Assembly (NCBI GenBank): GCA_947363565.1
Contig: CANAPP010000003.1
Location: forward strand, 46,923-110,922
DNA: 64,000 nucleotides
Direction of reading: 5' to 3'
Source: an uncultured Lachnospiraceae bacterium
GTDB taxonomy: Bacteria; Bacillota; Clostridia; Lachnospirales; Lachnospiraceae
The position numbers and the translations under genes were made by a program. Shown piece after piece: positions 44,059 to 53,764 of the stretch. The notes beneath the pieces were generated by a model. That model searched no databases, was not told the origin of the DNA, and worked only from the letters and a program-made list of their open reading frames with translations. Positions within the stretch are counted from its first letter, which is position 1. Every line of letters starts with the position of its first letter.

Positions 44059-45933
44059 TTGAACGAGAGAAGGAGCAGAGGAATCAGCGGCGTGAGCGTG
44101 CTGGTATTCATATTATTTTTATTCGGAGCATTGTGGTTCACGAACCAGATGGATCAGCGGGACAGTGAACTTAACTGGCAGGAATTTGAGAAGGTAGTTG
44201 TGGGCAGCGATGTGAAGTCGGTCAATATCACGCAGAATAAGAATGTCCCGACCGGACGGGTCGAGATCGAGCTTAGGAGCGGTAAGGACGGGGCGGATAC
44301 GGAGGTCCGTTATCTCTATGTCTCGGATATCAACGAGGTCCAGAAGTACCTCAGGGATAAAGGGATCGAGGATTATACGATGTCGAATGTCCCGCAGGAG
44401 AGCTGGTTTGCCAACACGATCGTACCGATGCTGCTGATGATCGGCGGTATCGCACTTATTTTCATGCTGATGAACCGTCAGGGCGGCAGTGCGAATACGA
44501 AGGCGATGAACTTCGGAAAGAGCCGTGCGAAGCTTAGCCGGGACGGAGAGAATAATGTGACTTTTGCCAAGGTGGCGGGTCTTCAGGAGGAAAAGGAAGA
44601 GTTAGAAGAGATTGTGGATTTCCTGAAATCCCCGAAGAAATATATCCAGGTTGGCGCGAGGATTCCCAAGGGAGTGCTTCTCGTTGGCCCTCCGGGAACC
44701 GGCAAGACGCTGCTGGCCAAAGCGGTGGCGGGCGAGGCGGGAGTGCCTTTCTTTACAATCTCTGGTTCTGATTTTGTGGAGATGTTCGTCGGTGTCGGCG
44801 CTTCACGTGTCAGGGATTTGTTCGAGGAGGCGAAGAAGAACGCGCCGTGCATCATCTTTATCGACGAGATTGATGCGGTCGCACGCCGCAGAGGTACCGG
44901 TATGGGCGGCGGGCATGACGAGAGAGAGCAGACGCTCAACCAGCTTCTGGTGGAGATGGACGGCTTTGGTGTGAATGAGGGTATCATCGTCATGGCTGCG
45001 ACGAACAGGGTTGACATCTTAGATCCGGCAATCCTGCGTCCCGGTAGATTTGACCGGAAGGTCATGGTGGGACGGCCGGATGTCCAGGGCAGAGAAGAGA
45101 TACTGGCGGTACACGCCAAGGGAAAGCCGCTCAGTGAGGAGATTGACCTTAAACAGATCGCGCAGACAACGGCAGGATTTACCGGGGCGGATCTTGAGAA
45201 TCTGCTGAATGAGGCAGCGATTCTCGCAGCAAAGGATAACCGTGTATTTCTGGTACAGGAAGATATTAAGAAAGCATTTGTCAAGGTGGGGATCGGCGCG
45301 GAGAAGAAGAGCCGGGTCATTTCTGATAAGGAGAAGAAGATCACGGCGTTCCATGAGGCGGGCCATGCCATACTGTTTCATGTGCTGCCAGATGTGGGGC
45401 CGGTCTACAGCGTCTCTATCATCCCTACAGGCGGGGCGGGCGGTTATACGATGCCTCTTCCAGAGAAGGATGAGATGTTCAATACTAAGGGCAAGATGCT
45501 GCAGGATATCATCGTGTCTCTTGGCGGGCGTGTTGCAGAAGAGGAAGTATTTGATGATATTACCACAGGTGCGTCCCAGGATATCAAACAGGCGACAAGC
45601 CTTGCCAAGTCTATGGTGACAAAGTTCGGTATGTCCGAGACGGTGGGGCTGATCAATTATGACAATGACAGTGATGAAGTGTTTATCGGGCGCGATCTTG
45701 CACATGCGTCAAGAGGATATGGGGAGAGCATGGCGACGGTTATCGACCAGGAAGTGAAGCGTATAATTGATGAATGCTATACGAAAGCGAAATCAATTAT
45801 ACGGGAATATGACAGCGTGCTCCATGCTTGTGCGAGACTCCTTTTAGAGAAAGAGAAGATTTCCAGGGAAGAGTTTGAAGCGCTGTTCCAGCCAGGAACA
45901 GCCGGGGAGCCTGGAGAGATGGTACAGGTATAA
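44059..45933 (+). CDS. ftsH: ATP-dependent zinc metalloprotease FtsH
   Basis: The 624-residue membrane protease has two N-terminal membrane segments ([31 protein letters not shown]), an AAA+ domain (Walker A GPPGTGKT, Walker [11 protein letters not shown], second region [13 protein letters not shown]) and the zinc-binding HEAGH. It degrades membrane and regulatory proteins and is needed for sporulation in Bacillus. The start is TTG 44059, 9 nt after AGAAGGAGG. Confidence 0.97.
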   Translation: MNERRSRGISGVSVLVFILFLFGALWFTNQMDQRDSELNWQEFEKVVVGSDVKSVNITQNKNVPTGRVEIELRSGKDGADTEVRYLYVSDINEVQKYLRDKGIEDYTMSNVPQESWFANTIVPMLLMIGGIALIFMLMNRQGGSANTKAMNFGKSRAKLSRDGENNVTFAKVAGLQEEKEELEEIVDFLKSPKKYIQVGARIPKGVLLVGPPGTGKTLLAKAVAGEAGVPFFTISGSDFVEMFVGVGASRVRDLFEEAKKNAPCIIFIDEIDAVARRRGTGMGGGHDEREQTLNQLLVEMDGFGVNEGIIVMAATNRVDILDPAILRPGRFDRKVMVGRPDVQGREEILAVHAKGKPLSEEIDLKQIAQTTAGFTGADLENLLNEAAILAAKDNRVFLVQEDIKKAFVKVGIGAEKKSRVISDKEKKITAFHEAGHAILFHVLPDVGPVYSVSIIPTGGAGGYTMPLPEKDEMFNTKGKMLQDIIVSLGGRVAEEEVFDDITTGASQDIKQATSLAKSMVTKFGMSETVGLINYDNDSDEVFIGRDLAHASRGYGESMATVIDQEVKRIIDECYTKAKSIIREYDSVLHACARLLLEKEKISREEFEALFQPGTAGEPGEMVQV

Positions 45934-45965
45934 AAAATATTAGGTAACTGAGAGGACGAGGACAC

Positions 45966-48005
45966 ATGAATAAACAGGCGTTGTTTTGTGATGGTTCCAG
46001 ATGGTACGTATCGCCGCAGGAGCCGGACTGCAATCAGATAGTGACATTGAGGTTCCGGACGGCTAAGGAGGATGCGGTGCGCGTCTGTCTTGTCACTGGA
46101 GAAGACAGATATAATGTAAGTAAGGAGTCGGTGGAAGGGGAGTTTGATTATTATTCTATCGACTGGAAGCTGGGAGAGGAACCGTTCAGCTATTGCTTTG
46201 AAATTTCAGATAAAGAGCAGGTGTGCTATTATAACCGGTGCGGTGTGTCCGATGTCCGTTCTTGTATCTATGACTTTAAGATCGTCCCGGGCTTTTCTAC
46301 ACCGGAATGGGCCAGAGGCGCCATCATGTACCAGATCTATACCGATCGGTTTTACAATGGCGATACGGCCAATGATGTGGAAACCAATGAGTATTTTTAC
46401 ATCGGTGATTACAGCCAGAAAGTGACTGACTGGAGTAAATATCCCGCCACGATGGGTGTCCGGGAGTTTTACGGCGGCGACCTTAAGGGTGTGATGGATA
46501 AGCTTGATTATCTCCAGGATCTGGGTGTCGAGGTAATCTACTTTAACCCGCTGTTCGTCTCGCCGTCTAATCATAAGTATGATATTCAGGACTATGATTA
46601 TATAGATCCGCATCTTGGCGTAATCGTTGAAGACGGCGGGGAAGTTCTGGCGGACGGGGACAGGGACAACTCTCATGCGACAAAGTATCAGAAGCGGGTT
46701 GCCTCCCTCAGGAACCTTGAGGCGAGCAATGCGCTGTTCATTGAACTGGTTGAGGAGCTTCACCGACGGGGCATGAAGGTGATCTTAGACGGAGTATTCA
46801 ATCATTGCGGATCCTTTAATAAATGGATGGACAGGGAGCGGATTTATGAGGGGCAGGAGGAGTATGCCCAAGGTGCGTATATCAGCGCCGACAGCCCGTA
46901 CCGCAATTACTTTGCTTTTCTTGAGGATGAGGACGGGAAGTGGCCTTATAACCGCAGCTATGACGGCTGGTGGAGCCATGATACATTGCCGAAGCTTAAT
47001 TATGAAGGCTCGAAGGAGCTTGAGGATTATATCATAAATGTAGGGAAGAAATGGGTTTCCCCGCCTTACAATGCAGATGGCTGGCGCCTTGATGTGGCGG
47101 CCGATCTGGGACACAGCAGCGAATACAATCACGGATTCTGGAAGAGGTTCCGCGCTGCGGTCAAGGAGGCGAACCCGGATGCGCTGATCCTGGCGGAGCA
47201 TTACGGTGATCCCAGCAGTTGGCTGCAGGGAGATGAGTGGGACAGCGTGATGAATTATGATGCATTTATGGAGCCACTTACCTGGTTTCTGACCGGGATG
47301 GAGAAGCACAGCGATGAGAGGAACGAAGATCTCCTCGGCAATGCGGAGTATTTCAAGAGTTCTATGAATCACTATATGTCCAGGATGCTCACGCCGTCAC
47401 TCGAGGTCGCGATGAATGAGCTGTCCAACCATGACCACTCTAGGTTCCTTACAAGGACCAACCATGTGGTGGGAAGGGTCGCGGAGAAAGGACCGAAGGC
47501 GGCGGAGGAATATGTGAATCTCGCAGTTATGCGGGAGGCGGTCGTCATACAGATGACCTGGATTGGTGCGCCTACGATCTATTACGGAGATGAAGCGGGC
47601 GTGTGCGGTTTTACCGATCCGGACAACCGGCGGACTTATCCGTGGGGAAATGAGAATAAAGAACTGATCGATTTCCACCGGGATATGATCGCGGTCCATA
47701 AGAACAGCCAGGCGCTTCGCAACGGTTCGATCATGCTTCTGTACGGAGAGAGCAATATACTTGCGTATGGCCGGTTTACAGAGGATGAGCAGATCGTGGT
47801 GATCATCAATAACCGCAGCGATTTTGCGGAGGTTACGGTGCCAGTCTGGAAGATTGGTGTGCCTATGCGGGGAAAGATGCAAAGGCTTCTGTATTCTTAT
47901 GTAAAAGGATATACGGTCTCGGCAGATGAATATCTGGTGCAGGGCGGAGAGCTGGTCGTGAATATGGGCGCCCAGTCGGCGCTTGTAGTGGAAAGCATCA
48001 GATAG
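45966..48005 (+). CDS. GH13 alpha-glycosidase (neopullulanase/cyclomaltodextrinase-like)
   Basis: The 679-residue enzyme has an N-terminal CBM34-like beta domain (residues 1-115), then a GH13 barrel: YQIYTDRFYNGD, FNPLFVSPSNHKYD, VILDGVFNHCG, nucleophile aspartate in DGWRLDVAADLG, acid glutamate in LILAEHYGD, and LSNHDHSRFL. No signal peptide, so it works in the cytoplasm on imported or stored alpha-glucans. It may debranch or hydrolyse glycogen-derived oligosaccharides along with GlgB. Exact specificity is not readable. Confidence 0.9.
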   Translation: MNKQALFCDGSRWYVSPQEPDCNQIVTLRFRTAKEDAVRVCLVTGEDRYNVSKESVEGEFDYYSIDWKLGEEPFSYCFEISDKEQVCYYNRCGVSDVRSCIYDFKIVPGFSTPEWARGAIMYQIYTDRFYNGDTANDVETNEYFYIGDYSQKVTDWSKYPATMGVREFYGGDLKGVMDKLDYLQDLGVEVIYFNPLFVSPSNHKYDIQDYDYIDPHLGVIVEDGGEVLADGDRDNSHATKYQKRVASLRNLEASNALFIELVEELHRRGMKVILDGVFNHCGSFNKWMDRERIYEGQEEYAQGAYISADSPYRNYFAFLEDEDGKWPYNRSYDGWWSHDTLPKLNYEGSKELEDYIINVGKKWVSPPYNADGWRLDVAADLGHSSEYNHGFWKRFRAAVKEANPDALILAEHYGDPSSWLQGDEWDSVMNYDAFMEPLTWFLTGMEKHSDERNEDLLGNAEYFKSSMNHYMSRMLTPSLEVAMNELSNHDHSRFLTRTNHVVGRVAEKGPKAAEEYVNLAVMREAVVIQMTWIGAPTIYYGDEAGVCGFTDPDNRRTYPWGNENKELIDFHRDMIAVHKNSQALRNGSIMLLYGESNILAYGRFTEDEQIVVIINNRSDFAEVTVPVWKIGVPMRGKMQRLLYSYVKGYTVSADEYLVQGGELVVNMGAQSALVVESIR

Positions 48006-48029
48006 TTCTAAGGCCTGCGCGGCCATACG

Positions 48030-48839
48030 TTATTTTGACAATACTTCGATATCATTTTCCGTGACAAGAACCATGTATTCTGTCTGGGCGGACAGGCCGT
48101 CGTCGATGGTGTACACGGTCCAGCCATTATCCTCGTCCACGAAGAAATCGCAGCTTCCCTCGTTGATCATCGGTTCGATGGTGAACATCATGCCCGGCAC
48201 AAGTACCATCTCGCTGCCTTTGGGCGTGACATAGCTCACAAAAGGATCCTCGTGGAATTCAAGACCGATGCCGTGGCCGCCGATATCCTCCACCACAGAG
48301 TAGCCGTGTCTCTGGGCATGGGTGTTGATGGCATAGGCGATATCCCCTAAGTGTCCCCACGGTCTTGCAGCTCTGAGCCCCAGTTCGACGCATTCTCTGG
48401 ATACTTGGACAAGCTGTCTGGCTTCCGGGGAAGGCTCCCCGATCATGAACATCCGGGAAGCGTCAGAATAATAGCCGTTAAGGATCGTCGAGACATCCAC
48501 ATTGACGATATCCCCCTCTTCCAGAAATTCATATTTGTCCGGGATACCGTGACAGATGACGTTGTTGATGGAGGTGCACACGCTCTTGGGAAAGCCCTGA
48601 TAGTTAAGCGGTGCGGGGATTCCGCCGTGTTTCGTGGTGAAGTCGTAGACGAGCCTGTCGATTTCTTCCGTGCTCATGCCTGCCCGGATATGGCTGGCAA
48701 TGTGGTCAAGCACTGCTGTGTTGAGGGCAGCGCTTTTTTTGATGGCTTTGATCTGCGCCGGGGTCTTTAAGAGAGAGCGGTCAGGGACAATCTGTCCTCT
48801 TGCCGCCAGTGTCCATAATTTTATATCTAATTTATCCAC
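48030..48839 (-). CDS. map: Type I methionine aminopeptidase
   Basis: The 269-residue enzyme removes the initiator methionine. Metal ligands are visible in order: the histidine region SINNVICHGIP, aspartates in VNVDVSTILNGYYSDASR, the histidine in GGHGIGLEFHE, and glutamates in FTIEPMIN and TEYMVLV. An extra 25 residues precede the family's usual KTPAQIKAIKKS start. It is transcribed alone, convergent with the GH13 gene and divergent from the methyltransferase gene. Confidence 0.95.
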   Translation of the reverse strand: MDKLDIKLWTLAARGQIVPDRSLLKTPAQIKAIKKSAALNTAVLDHIASHIRAGMSTEEIDRLVYDFTTKHGGIPAPLNYQGFPKSVCTSINNVICHGIPDKYEFLEEGDIVNVDVSTILNGYYSDASRMFMIGEPSPEARQLVQVSRECVELGLRAARPWGHLGDIAYAINTHAQRHGYSVVEDIGGHGIGLEFHEDPFVSYVTPKGSEMVLVPGMMFTIEPMINEGSCDFFVDEDNGWTVYTIDDGLSAQTEYMVLVTENDIEVLSK

Positions 48840-48873
48840 ATCTGTTACCTGCTTTCAAAAAATATCTAAACCC

Positions 48874-48903
48874 ATTATAGCACTAAATATGTAAATTGTG
48901 TAA
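48874..48903 (-). promoter_or_regulatory. Sigma-A promoter of map
   Basis: On the minus strand TTACAC (48898-48903), an 18-nt spacer and TATAAT (48874-48879). Confidence 0.65.
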
Positions 48904-48919
48904 AAGTATCTATTGTTAC

Positions 48920-48948
48920 TTGCACCTTGCCCCAAAAAACATTACAAT
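48920..48948 (+). promoter_or_regulatory. Sigma-A promoter placing the start at the methyltransferase ATG
   Basis: TTGCAC (48920-48925), a 17-nt spacer and TACAAT (48943-48948). The predicted transcription start (about 48955) is only a few nucleotides from ATG 48958. Confidence 0.65.
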
Positions 48949-48957
48949 GTTAATGTT

Positions 48958-50166
48958 ATGGATGAATTAAGAAAAGTTTTAAACGACAATTTAAATGAAG
49001 AATTTTTATCGGCGGTTTTGAGCAATCCCCGGAGAAAGGACGGCATCTGTAAGGTGAAGGTGCGCCCGGTTGACGGTAAAGGTACGGCAGGCTTTCAGCT
49101 TGAGGCCTTCCGGAATAACCAGGCGTTCCATGAGAACCTTGATGCGCCCGGGGCGTGCGAAAGGCTGCTATCGTATATGAAGAATCTAAGGCAGATGCAG
49201 ATGGAGACATGTACGGCATCTTATACGATTCTGACGGGCAAGAAGGGAAAAGTAACGGTCAGGAAAAAGGAGCGTGCCCGGCCAAAGGAGAGGCAGGCAC
49301 TCTCCCATAACCGGGAAAAACAGTATATTCTCAGGGAAGGGGAAGCGATACCGTTTCTTATCGATCTTGGCGTGATGACAAAGGAGGGAAAGATCATAAG
49401 TTCCAGGTTCGACAAATTTCGGCAGATCAACCGTTTCCTGGAGTTTATCGAAGATGTGCTTCCGAAGCTTCCGAAGGATCGGGAGATCACGATCCTTGAT
49501 TTCGGGTGCGGCAAATCTTACCTCACTTTTGCCATGTATTATTATCTCCATGAGGTGAAAACGTACGATATCCGAATCATCGGCCTGGATCTTAAGGGGG
49601 AAGTTATCCGCCGCTTAAGTAGCCTTGCGGTGAAATACGGCTATGAGAAGCTTAACTTCCTGGAGGGCAATATCGCGGATTATACCGGCACAGATCAGGT
49701 GGATATGGTGGTGACGCTGCACGCCTGTGACACGGCGACAGACTTTGCCCTTGCCAAGGCCGTCGGATGGGAGGCAAAAGTCATCCTGTCTGTGCCGTGC
49801 TGCCAGCATGAGCTGAATGGCCAGATGCAGAGTGCGGCGAAATGCGGGGATGAGAGGCTCCTGGCGCTTGAGCCGGTGATGAAGTACGGGCTTCTTAAGG
49901 AGCGCATGGCGGCGCTTTTAACGGATGGGCTTCGCGCGCAGTATCTTGAGCGGGCGGGTTACCTTGTGCAGGTGCTGGAATTTATCGATATGGAGCATAC
50001 GCCGAAAAATATATTGATCCGTGCAGTTAAGACAAAAAGCGCAGCGGGAAGAAAGTGCGCAGAGGAGAATATAAGGGCCTGCGAAGATTTTTTTCACCTG
50101 TCACCGACCATCGGCAGGCTGTCAGATATAGATAAGAGGGTAGAGAATGAACAGAAGAAAGCTTAA
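48958..50166 (+). CDS. Class I SAM-dependent methyltransferase, possibly leaderless mRNA
   Basis: The 402-residue protein has an N-terminal domain of about 150 residues, then a Rossmann methyltransferase: motif I ITILDFGCGKSYLTFAMYY, acidic IIGLDLKGEV, and DMVVTLHACDTATDFAL, with VPCCQHELNGQM, which fits the Methyltransf_32-type group. The methylated substrate is unknown; RNA is plausible. An alternative TTG at 48913 lies inside the promoter. No ribosome site precedes ATG 48958 and the promoter leaves almost no leader. The 3' end overlaps the next gene by 20 nt. Confidence 0.8.
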   Translation: MDELRKVLNDNLNEEFLSAVLSNPRRKDGICKVKVRPVDGKGTAGFQLEAFRNNQAFHENLDAPGACERLLSYMKNLRQMQMETCTASYTILTGKKGKVTVRKKERARPKERQALSHNREKQYILREGEAIPFLIDLGVMTKEGKIISSRFDKFRQINRFLEFIEDVLPKLPKDREITILDFGCGKSYLTFAMYYYLHEVKTYDIRIIGLDLKGEVIRRLSSLAVKYGYEKLNFLEGNIADYTGTDQVDMVVTLHACDTATDFALAKAVGWEAKVILSVPCCQHELNGQMQSAAKCGDERLLALEPVMKYGLLKERMAALLTDGLRAQYLERAGYLVQVLEFIDMEHTPKNILIRAVKTKSAAGRKCAEENIRACEDFFHLSPTIGRLSDIDKRVENEQKKA

Positions 50167-52597
50167 GAGATACGTACAGGAGGCAATTCTTTTAATGGTG
50201 TTATTTGTCGCAGCATCGACGCTGTTCGGATATTACACCAACAGGGATAAGGGCAGTATGACCGCGGATATGGATGCGGCGGCTTATCCGCAGGTTTCCT
50301 TTTCCACCAACGGTTATACCGTGAACGGTGTGCCGGGCTATGGCCAGGAGATGGAGATTGGCTCCCTGCGAGATACGATCACCCCGGTGGCCAACGGCAA
50401 GATCGAGGTCAAGATTGATTCATATGACAATGAGATAGACAGTATGCAGTGTAAGATATTTACGCTGGACGGCAGGGAAAAGCTCCTGGAGGCAAAGGTG
50501 GAAAGTCCGGGAGAATCGGTTGCGGTCGCCATGCAGGATCTGTCCGTGATCGCCGAAGAGAGAGTACTGGAGATCGTACTGAATATTTCCGGGGGGAAAT
50601 CTGTCTATTATTATACAAGGATTGTGGATGAGAAGGATAAGCATATATTGGAATATCTGGATTATGTTAAGGATTTTCACGAAAATGCCCTGATCAAGGC
50701 GGAAGGTGTCGGCATCGGTACAGCCATCGAGCCTGACGAGACGGGGGACAATTCCACCCTCCAGCATGTGACCATCCATTCAGATTACGAGCATGTGACC
50801 TGGGGTGATCTGGAGCCGCAGGTGGAGGGCAATGTGCGGTGGCTGATCAAGGAGATCAATGACACGTCTTGTTCCGTCCAGCTTCAGTACCAGGTCCGCG
50901 GAAACGGCGAGGAGAATGAGGAGGACAGGTATAAGGTCAAAGAGTTTTTCCGCATCCGGTACAGGGCAGATAATAAACGGGTGCTGCTTTTAGACTATGA
51001 CCGGACGATGGAGCAGATCTTCGATGTGACAAAGCAGATCCTGAATGAGAAAGGGCTGCTCCTTGGCATCGCAAAGCCGGATACGCCGTATATGGATAAT
51101 GAAGAGGGCACGCGTGTGGCGTTTGTCCAGGCGGACGAGCTGTGGAATTATAATAAAGAAGACGACGAGCTGTCCCTGATATTCAGCTTTAATTCCGGGG
51201 AGGGGAAGGATGAGCGGAACCTGACTGCCCAGCATGAGATAAAGCTGCTTGATATGGACAAGAAGGGCAATCTCTCTTTCGCTGTGTACGGTTACATGAA
51301 CCGGGGAGAGCACGAGGGAGAGGTCGGTGTCGCCGTATATTATTATGATACCGAAGAGAACAATGTGGAGGAAAAGGCATTCATCTCCACGAAGAAATCT
51401 TATGCCCACGTGATCTTAGAACTGGGACAGCTTATCTGTTACAGCGTAGAGAAGGATACCATGTACGTGCTGGCGGATGGGACGCTGTACCAGATCGAGC
51501 TTGGCAGGGGCAGGATGTTCGAGCTGGCTCAGGGCTTGAAGGAAGGGCAGTATATCATGTCTGAGGACGGTACGCGGATGGCCTATCACAGCGGGAAGAA
51601 AGATAATATGTCCAGTGAGGTAACGATTGTTACATTTGCAACCGGAAAAAAGCAGAGAATTAAGTGTGAAGATGGCCGGAGCATCGTGCCCCTTGGATTT
51701 ATGGATACGGATTTTGTGTATGGCCTGACGAGGGCAGAGGATGAAGGCGTCACTCTGTCGGGGGAAAGCATCACGCCGATGTACCGGATAGAGATACAAA
51801 GCAGCAGGGGAAAAGTGGTCAAGACTTATGAAAGTGAAGGGGCGTATATCCTCAGCACGCAGTTTGACGGAAATATGATCACCCTTAACCGGGTTTCGAG
51901 AAAAGGAGACGTGTACAATCCGATCATTGAAGAGTATATTACCAACAATGAGGGGCAGGAGGAGAGCAAGATCTCCCTTGGTTCCTATACGACGTCGCTG
52001 AAGCAGAGGCAGATGCGCATCGTTTTCAGAAATGGTATTGAGAACCGGGAGCCGAAGATCCTGATGCCGAAACAGGCATTGTTCGAAAAGTCCAGAGAAT
52101 TTTCCTTTGACGAGGAGCCGAAAGAGGAGCATTATCTGGTGTATGGATACGGAAAGCTTCAGGAGATTACCGAGAAGGCCGGAGAGGCGATAAAGCAGGC
52201 CGATGAGTACAATGGAGTGGTGGTATCATCGGACCAGAAATACGTGTGGGAGCGTGGAAACCGTAAGCTTCAATATACCATCAGCGAGAAGAATGTGCTG
52301 ATCGACAATATGAGAAAGCAGCTTAACGCAGGGACAGCGCCGCTGGATGTCGTCTCGCAGCTCAACAGCCGGGCGGGTCTTGACCTGACAGGATGTACGG
52401 CGGAGGAGCTTTTGTATATCATCAACCAGGATAAACCGGTGATCGCGATGCGGGATGCAGACGAGGCAATTATTCTGGTGGGCTACACGCAGACGCGGGT
52501 TACATTTATCGATGTCAAAGACGGAGGGAGGCACACGGCGTCCCTAAAGGAGCTGGAGGAGATGACCAAGAAGAGCGGGCATACGTATATCGCTTAA
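50147..52597 (+). CDS. Large membrane-anchored extracytoplasmic protein, function unknown
   Basis: The 816-residue protein has a basic N-terminus and one membrane segment (AILLMVLFVAASTLFGYY, residues 13-30); the rest should lie outside. Residues about 50-180 look like beta-sandwich domains, residues about 300-680 hold repeated strand patterns like a TolB/WD propeller, and the last 120 residues (LDLTGCTAEELLYIINQDKPVIAMRDADEAIILVGY...VTFIDVKDG) resemble the papain-like peptidase C39 fold in which the catalytic cysteine and histidine are not conserved. I know no named family. Overlap with the methyltransferase gene by 20 nt suggests coupling. Confidence 0.7.
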   Translation: MNRRKLKRYVQEAILLMVLFVAASTLFGYYTNRDKGSMTADMDAAAYPQVSFSTNGYTVNGVPGYGQEMEIGSLRDTITPVANGKIEVKIDSYDNEIDSMQCKIFTLDGREKLLEAKVESPGESVAVAMQDLSVIAEERVLEIVLNISGGKSVYYYTRIVDEKDKHILEYLDYVKDFHENALIKAEGVGIGTAIEPDETGDNSTLQHVTIHSDYEHVTWGDLEPQVEGNVRWLIKEINDTSCSVQLQYQVRGNGEENEEDRYKVKEFFRIRYRADNKRVLLLDYDRTMEQIFDVTKQILNEKGLLLGIAKPDTPYMDNEEGTRVAFVQADELWNYNKEDDELSLIFSFNSGEGKDERNLTAQHEIKLLDMDKKGNLSFAVYGYMNRGEHEGEVGVAVYYYDTEENNVEEKAFISTKKSYAHVILELGQLICYSVEKDTMYVLADGTLYQIELGRGRMFELAQGLKEGQYIMSEDGTRMAYHSGKKDNMSSEVTIVTFATGKKQRIKCEDGRSIVPLGFMDTDFVYGLTRAEDEGVTLSGESITPMYRIEIQSSRGKVVKTYESEGAYILSTQFDGNMITLNRVSRKGDVYNPIIEEYITNNEGQEESKISLGSYTTSLKQRQMRIVFRNGIENREPKILMPKQALFEKSREFSFDEEPKEEHYLVYGYGKLQEITEKAGEAIKQADEYNGVVVSSDQKYVWERGNRKLQYTISEKNVLIDNMRKQLNAGTAPLDVVSQLNSRAGLDLTGCTAEELLYIINQDKPVIAMRDADEAIILVGYTQTRVTFIDVKDGGRHTASLKELEEMTKKSGHTYIA

Positions 52598-52611
52598 GAT
52601 AAAGCATTTTT

Positions 52612-52640
52612 CTGCCGGTCTTTTCCGGCAGTTTGTTTCT
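52612..52640 (+). terminator. Terminator after the large extracytoplasmic protein gene
   Basis: CTGCCGG (52612-52618) pairs with CCGGCAG (52625-52631), followed by a T-rich tract. Confidence 0.75.
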
Positions 52641-52764
52641 ACAGTTTGATGAAAAAAGAGACATAACATACAGATACACTTTGTCAACGAAGGGTATCGT
52701 GTGCGGATGTCTCTTTTTTTATCATGAGCGAATATCTTTTTTCTATGAGCTGTGCGTGAACGGG

Positions 52765-53259
52765 CTATACTGGTGTGGGCCGGAAGAGGATCATCTTGTA
52801 TTTTTTCAGGGAAAAGTAAAGAAGCAGTCCCAATACACCACAGGAGATTACTTCTCCAACGCCCACAGTAAGCATCATAAACGGAATCGGCAGATTGACA
52901 CCGTATCCGTAGAGGAGTACGAAAGGAACGATGATGGTGTTCGCCGCAATCGGAGGGATAGGGCCTAAAACAGGGCTTAAATTCCGTAAACGGTAAGTCA
53001 GCACAGCACCGATCAGCGTCGCCAGGCTCCCGCAGATAATATCCGGCAGGATACCGCCGCCGAGGAAATTGGCAAGCAGGCAGCCGATAAAGACTCCCGG
53101 CACAGCCGCAGGGGTAAACAGCGGAAGTATGGTGAGCGCTTCTGCGATACGTATCTGGATTTCTCCGAAGGAAATTGGCTTGAACAGGAGAGTCAGTACG
53201 ACATAGATGGCAGCGATCATAGCTGCCTGGGTTAAGAAAGTTACGTTTTTGTTTTTCAT
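52765..53259 (-). CDS. queT: QueT-family queuosine-precursor ECF transporter S component
   Basis: The 164-residue membrane protein starts MKNKNVTFLTQAAMIAAIYVVLTLLF and has about six segments with FGEIQIRIAEALTILPLFTPAAVPGVFIGCLLAN, LATLIGAVLTYRLR, PPIAANTIIVPFVLLYGYG and TVGVGEVISCGVLG, the QueT pattern. S components pair with a shared EcfA-A'-T module to import a vitamin-like compound, here a preQ0/preQ1 or queuine-type precursor. The frame extends upstream into the structured leader; ATG 53259 with AAAGGAG is the start. Confidence 0.88.
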   Translation of the reverse strand: MKNKNVTFLTQAAMIAAIYVVLTLLFKPISFGEIQIRIAEALTILPLFTPAAVPGVFIGCLLANFLGGGILPDIICGSLATLIGAVLTYRLRNLSPVLGPIPPIAANTIIVPFVLLYGYGVNLPIPFMMLTVGVGEVISCGVLGLLLYFSLKKYKMILFRPTPV

Positions 53260-53377
53260 GATTTTGTTCTCCTTTAGTTTTGTTTTACGAGTGGAAGGTC
53301 TCGAACACTCGGCACATTTAACGGCGGTGACCGCCGGAAAGCCCCATAAGACCTTGGTTTGCGGGAGCTTTGCAACG
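53260..53377 (-). promoter_or_regulatory. Structured pseudoknot leader of queT, candidate preQ1-class riboswitch
   Basis: On the minus strand the leader folds CGAGTG ... CACTCG, and its loop holds AGACCTT, which is exactly complementary to AAGGTCT further upstream (plus positions 53349-53355 with 53295-53301): a pseudoknot. A GGCGG/CCGCC hairpin lies between. CTCC in the 5' part can pair with the GGAG of the ribosome site. The gene imports a queuosine precursor, so a preQ1 riboswitch is expected; the sequence does not match the preQ1-I motif by eye, and class II or III could not be confirmed. Confidence 0.65.
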
Positions 53378-53383
53378 TAGAGT

Positions 53384-53412
53384 AGTATAGCATGAAGCGA
53401 GAGGAAAATCAA
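53384..53412 (-). promoter_or_regulatory. Sigma-A promoter of queT
   Basis: On the minus strand TTGATT (53407-53412), a 17-nt spacer and TATACT (53384-53389). It gives a leader of about 115 nt. Confidence 0.8.
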
Positions 53413-53578
53413 GAAAAGTACCAAAAAAGTACCAAATTGGAAAAGGGATGTGCATGTAGTGTTCTTTTGTGATTGCTCAAATAAGATGACAACGTTATAG
53501 CTATAGATAAGATACGGAGGAATTGGCGGTCGTAATGATCGCCGATTTTATAGTGTATCTGACCTTTTGTGAATCCCT

Positions 53579-53764
53579 TTACAGACGGCTCTGGGACATC
53601 ACATATTGCTTAAGAGCCTGTTTTGGGATCTTCCAGTCCTTACCCTCTTTATAACCCTTCAAACTGCCTGAGCGCACGATTTTATAAGCCTGGGTCTTTC
53701 CTATCTTAAGAATCTCCGCCACTTCTTCTACAGTGAGGATATCGTCATACTGTTCAAACATCAT
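53579..53764 (-). CDS. Excisionase-like helix-turn-helix protein
   Basis: The 61-residue protein (DDILTVEEVAEILKIGKTQAYKIVRSG, then KGYKEGKDWKIPKQALKQYV) is a MerR-like HTH_17 domain with a winged tail, as in excisionases and small element regulators. It overlaps the stop of the upstream relaxase-like gene by one base. Between its stop and queT (53413-53578) there is a hairpin GGCGGTC/GATCGCC and a direct repeat AAGTACCAAA, but no gene. It marks the left part of the mobile region. Confidence 0.8.
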   Translation of the reverse strand: MMFEQYDDILTVEEVAEILKIGKTQAYKIVRSGSLKGYKEGKDWKIPKQALKQYVMSQSRL

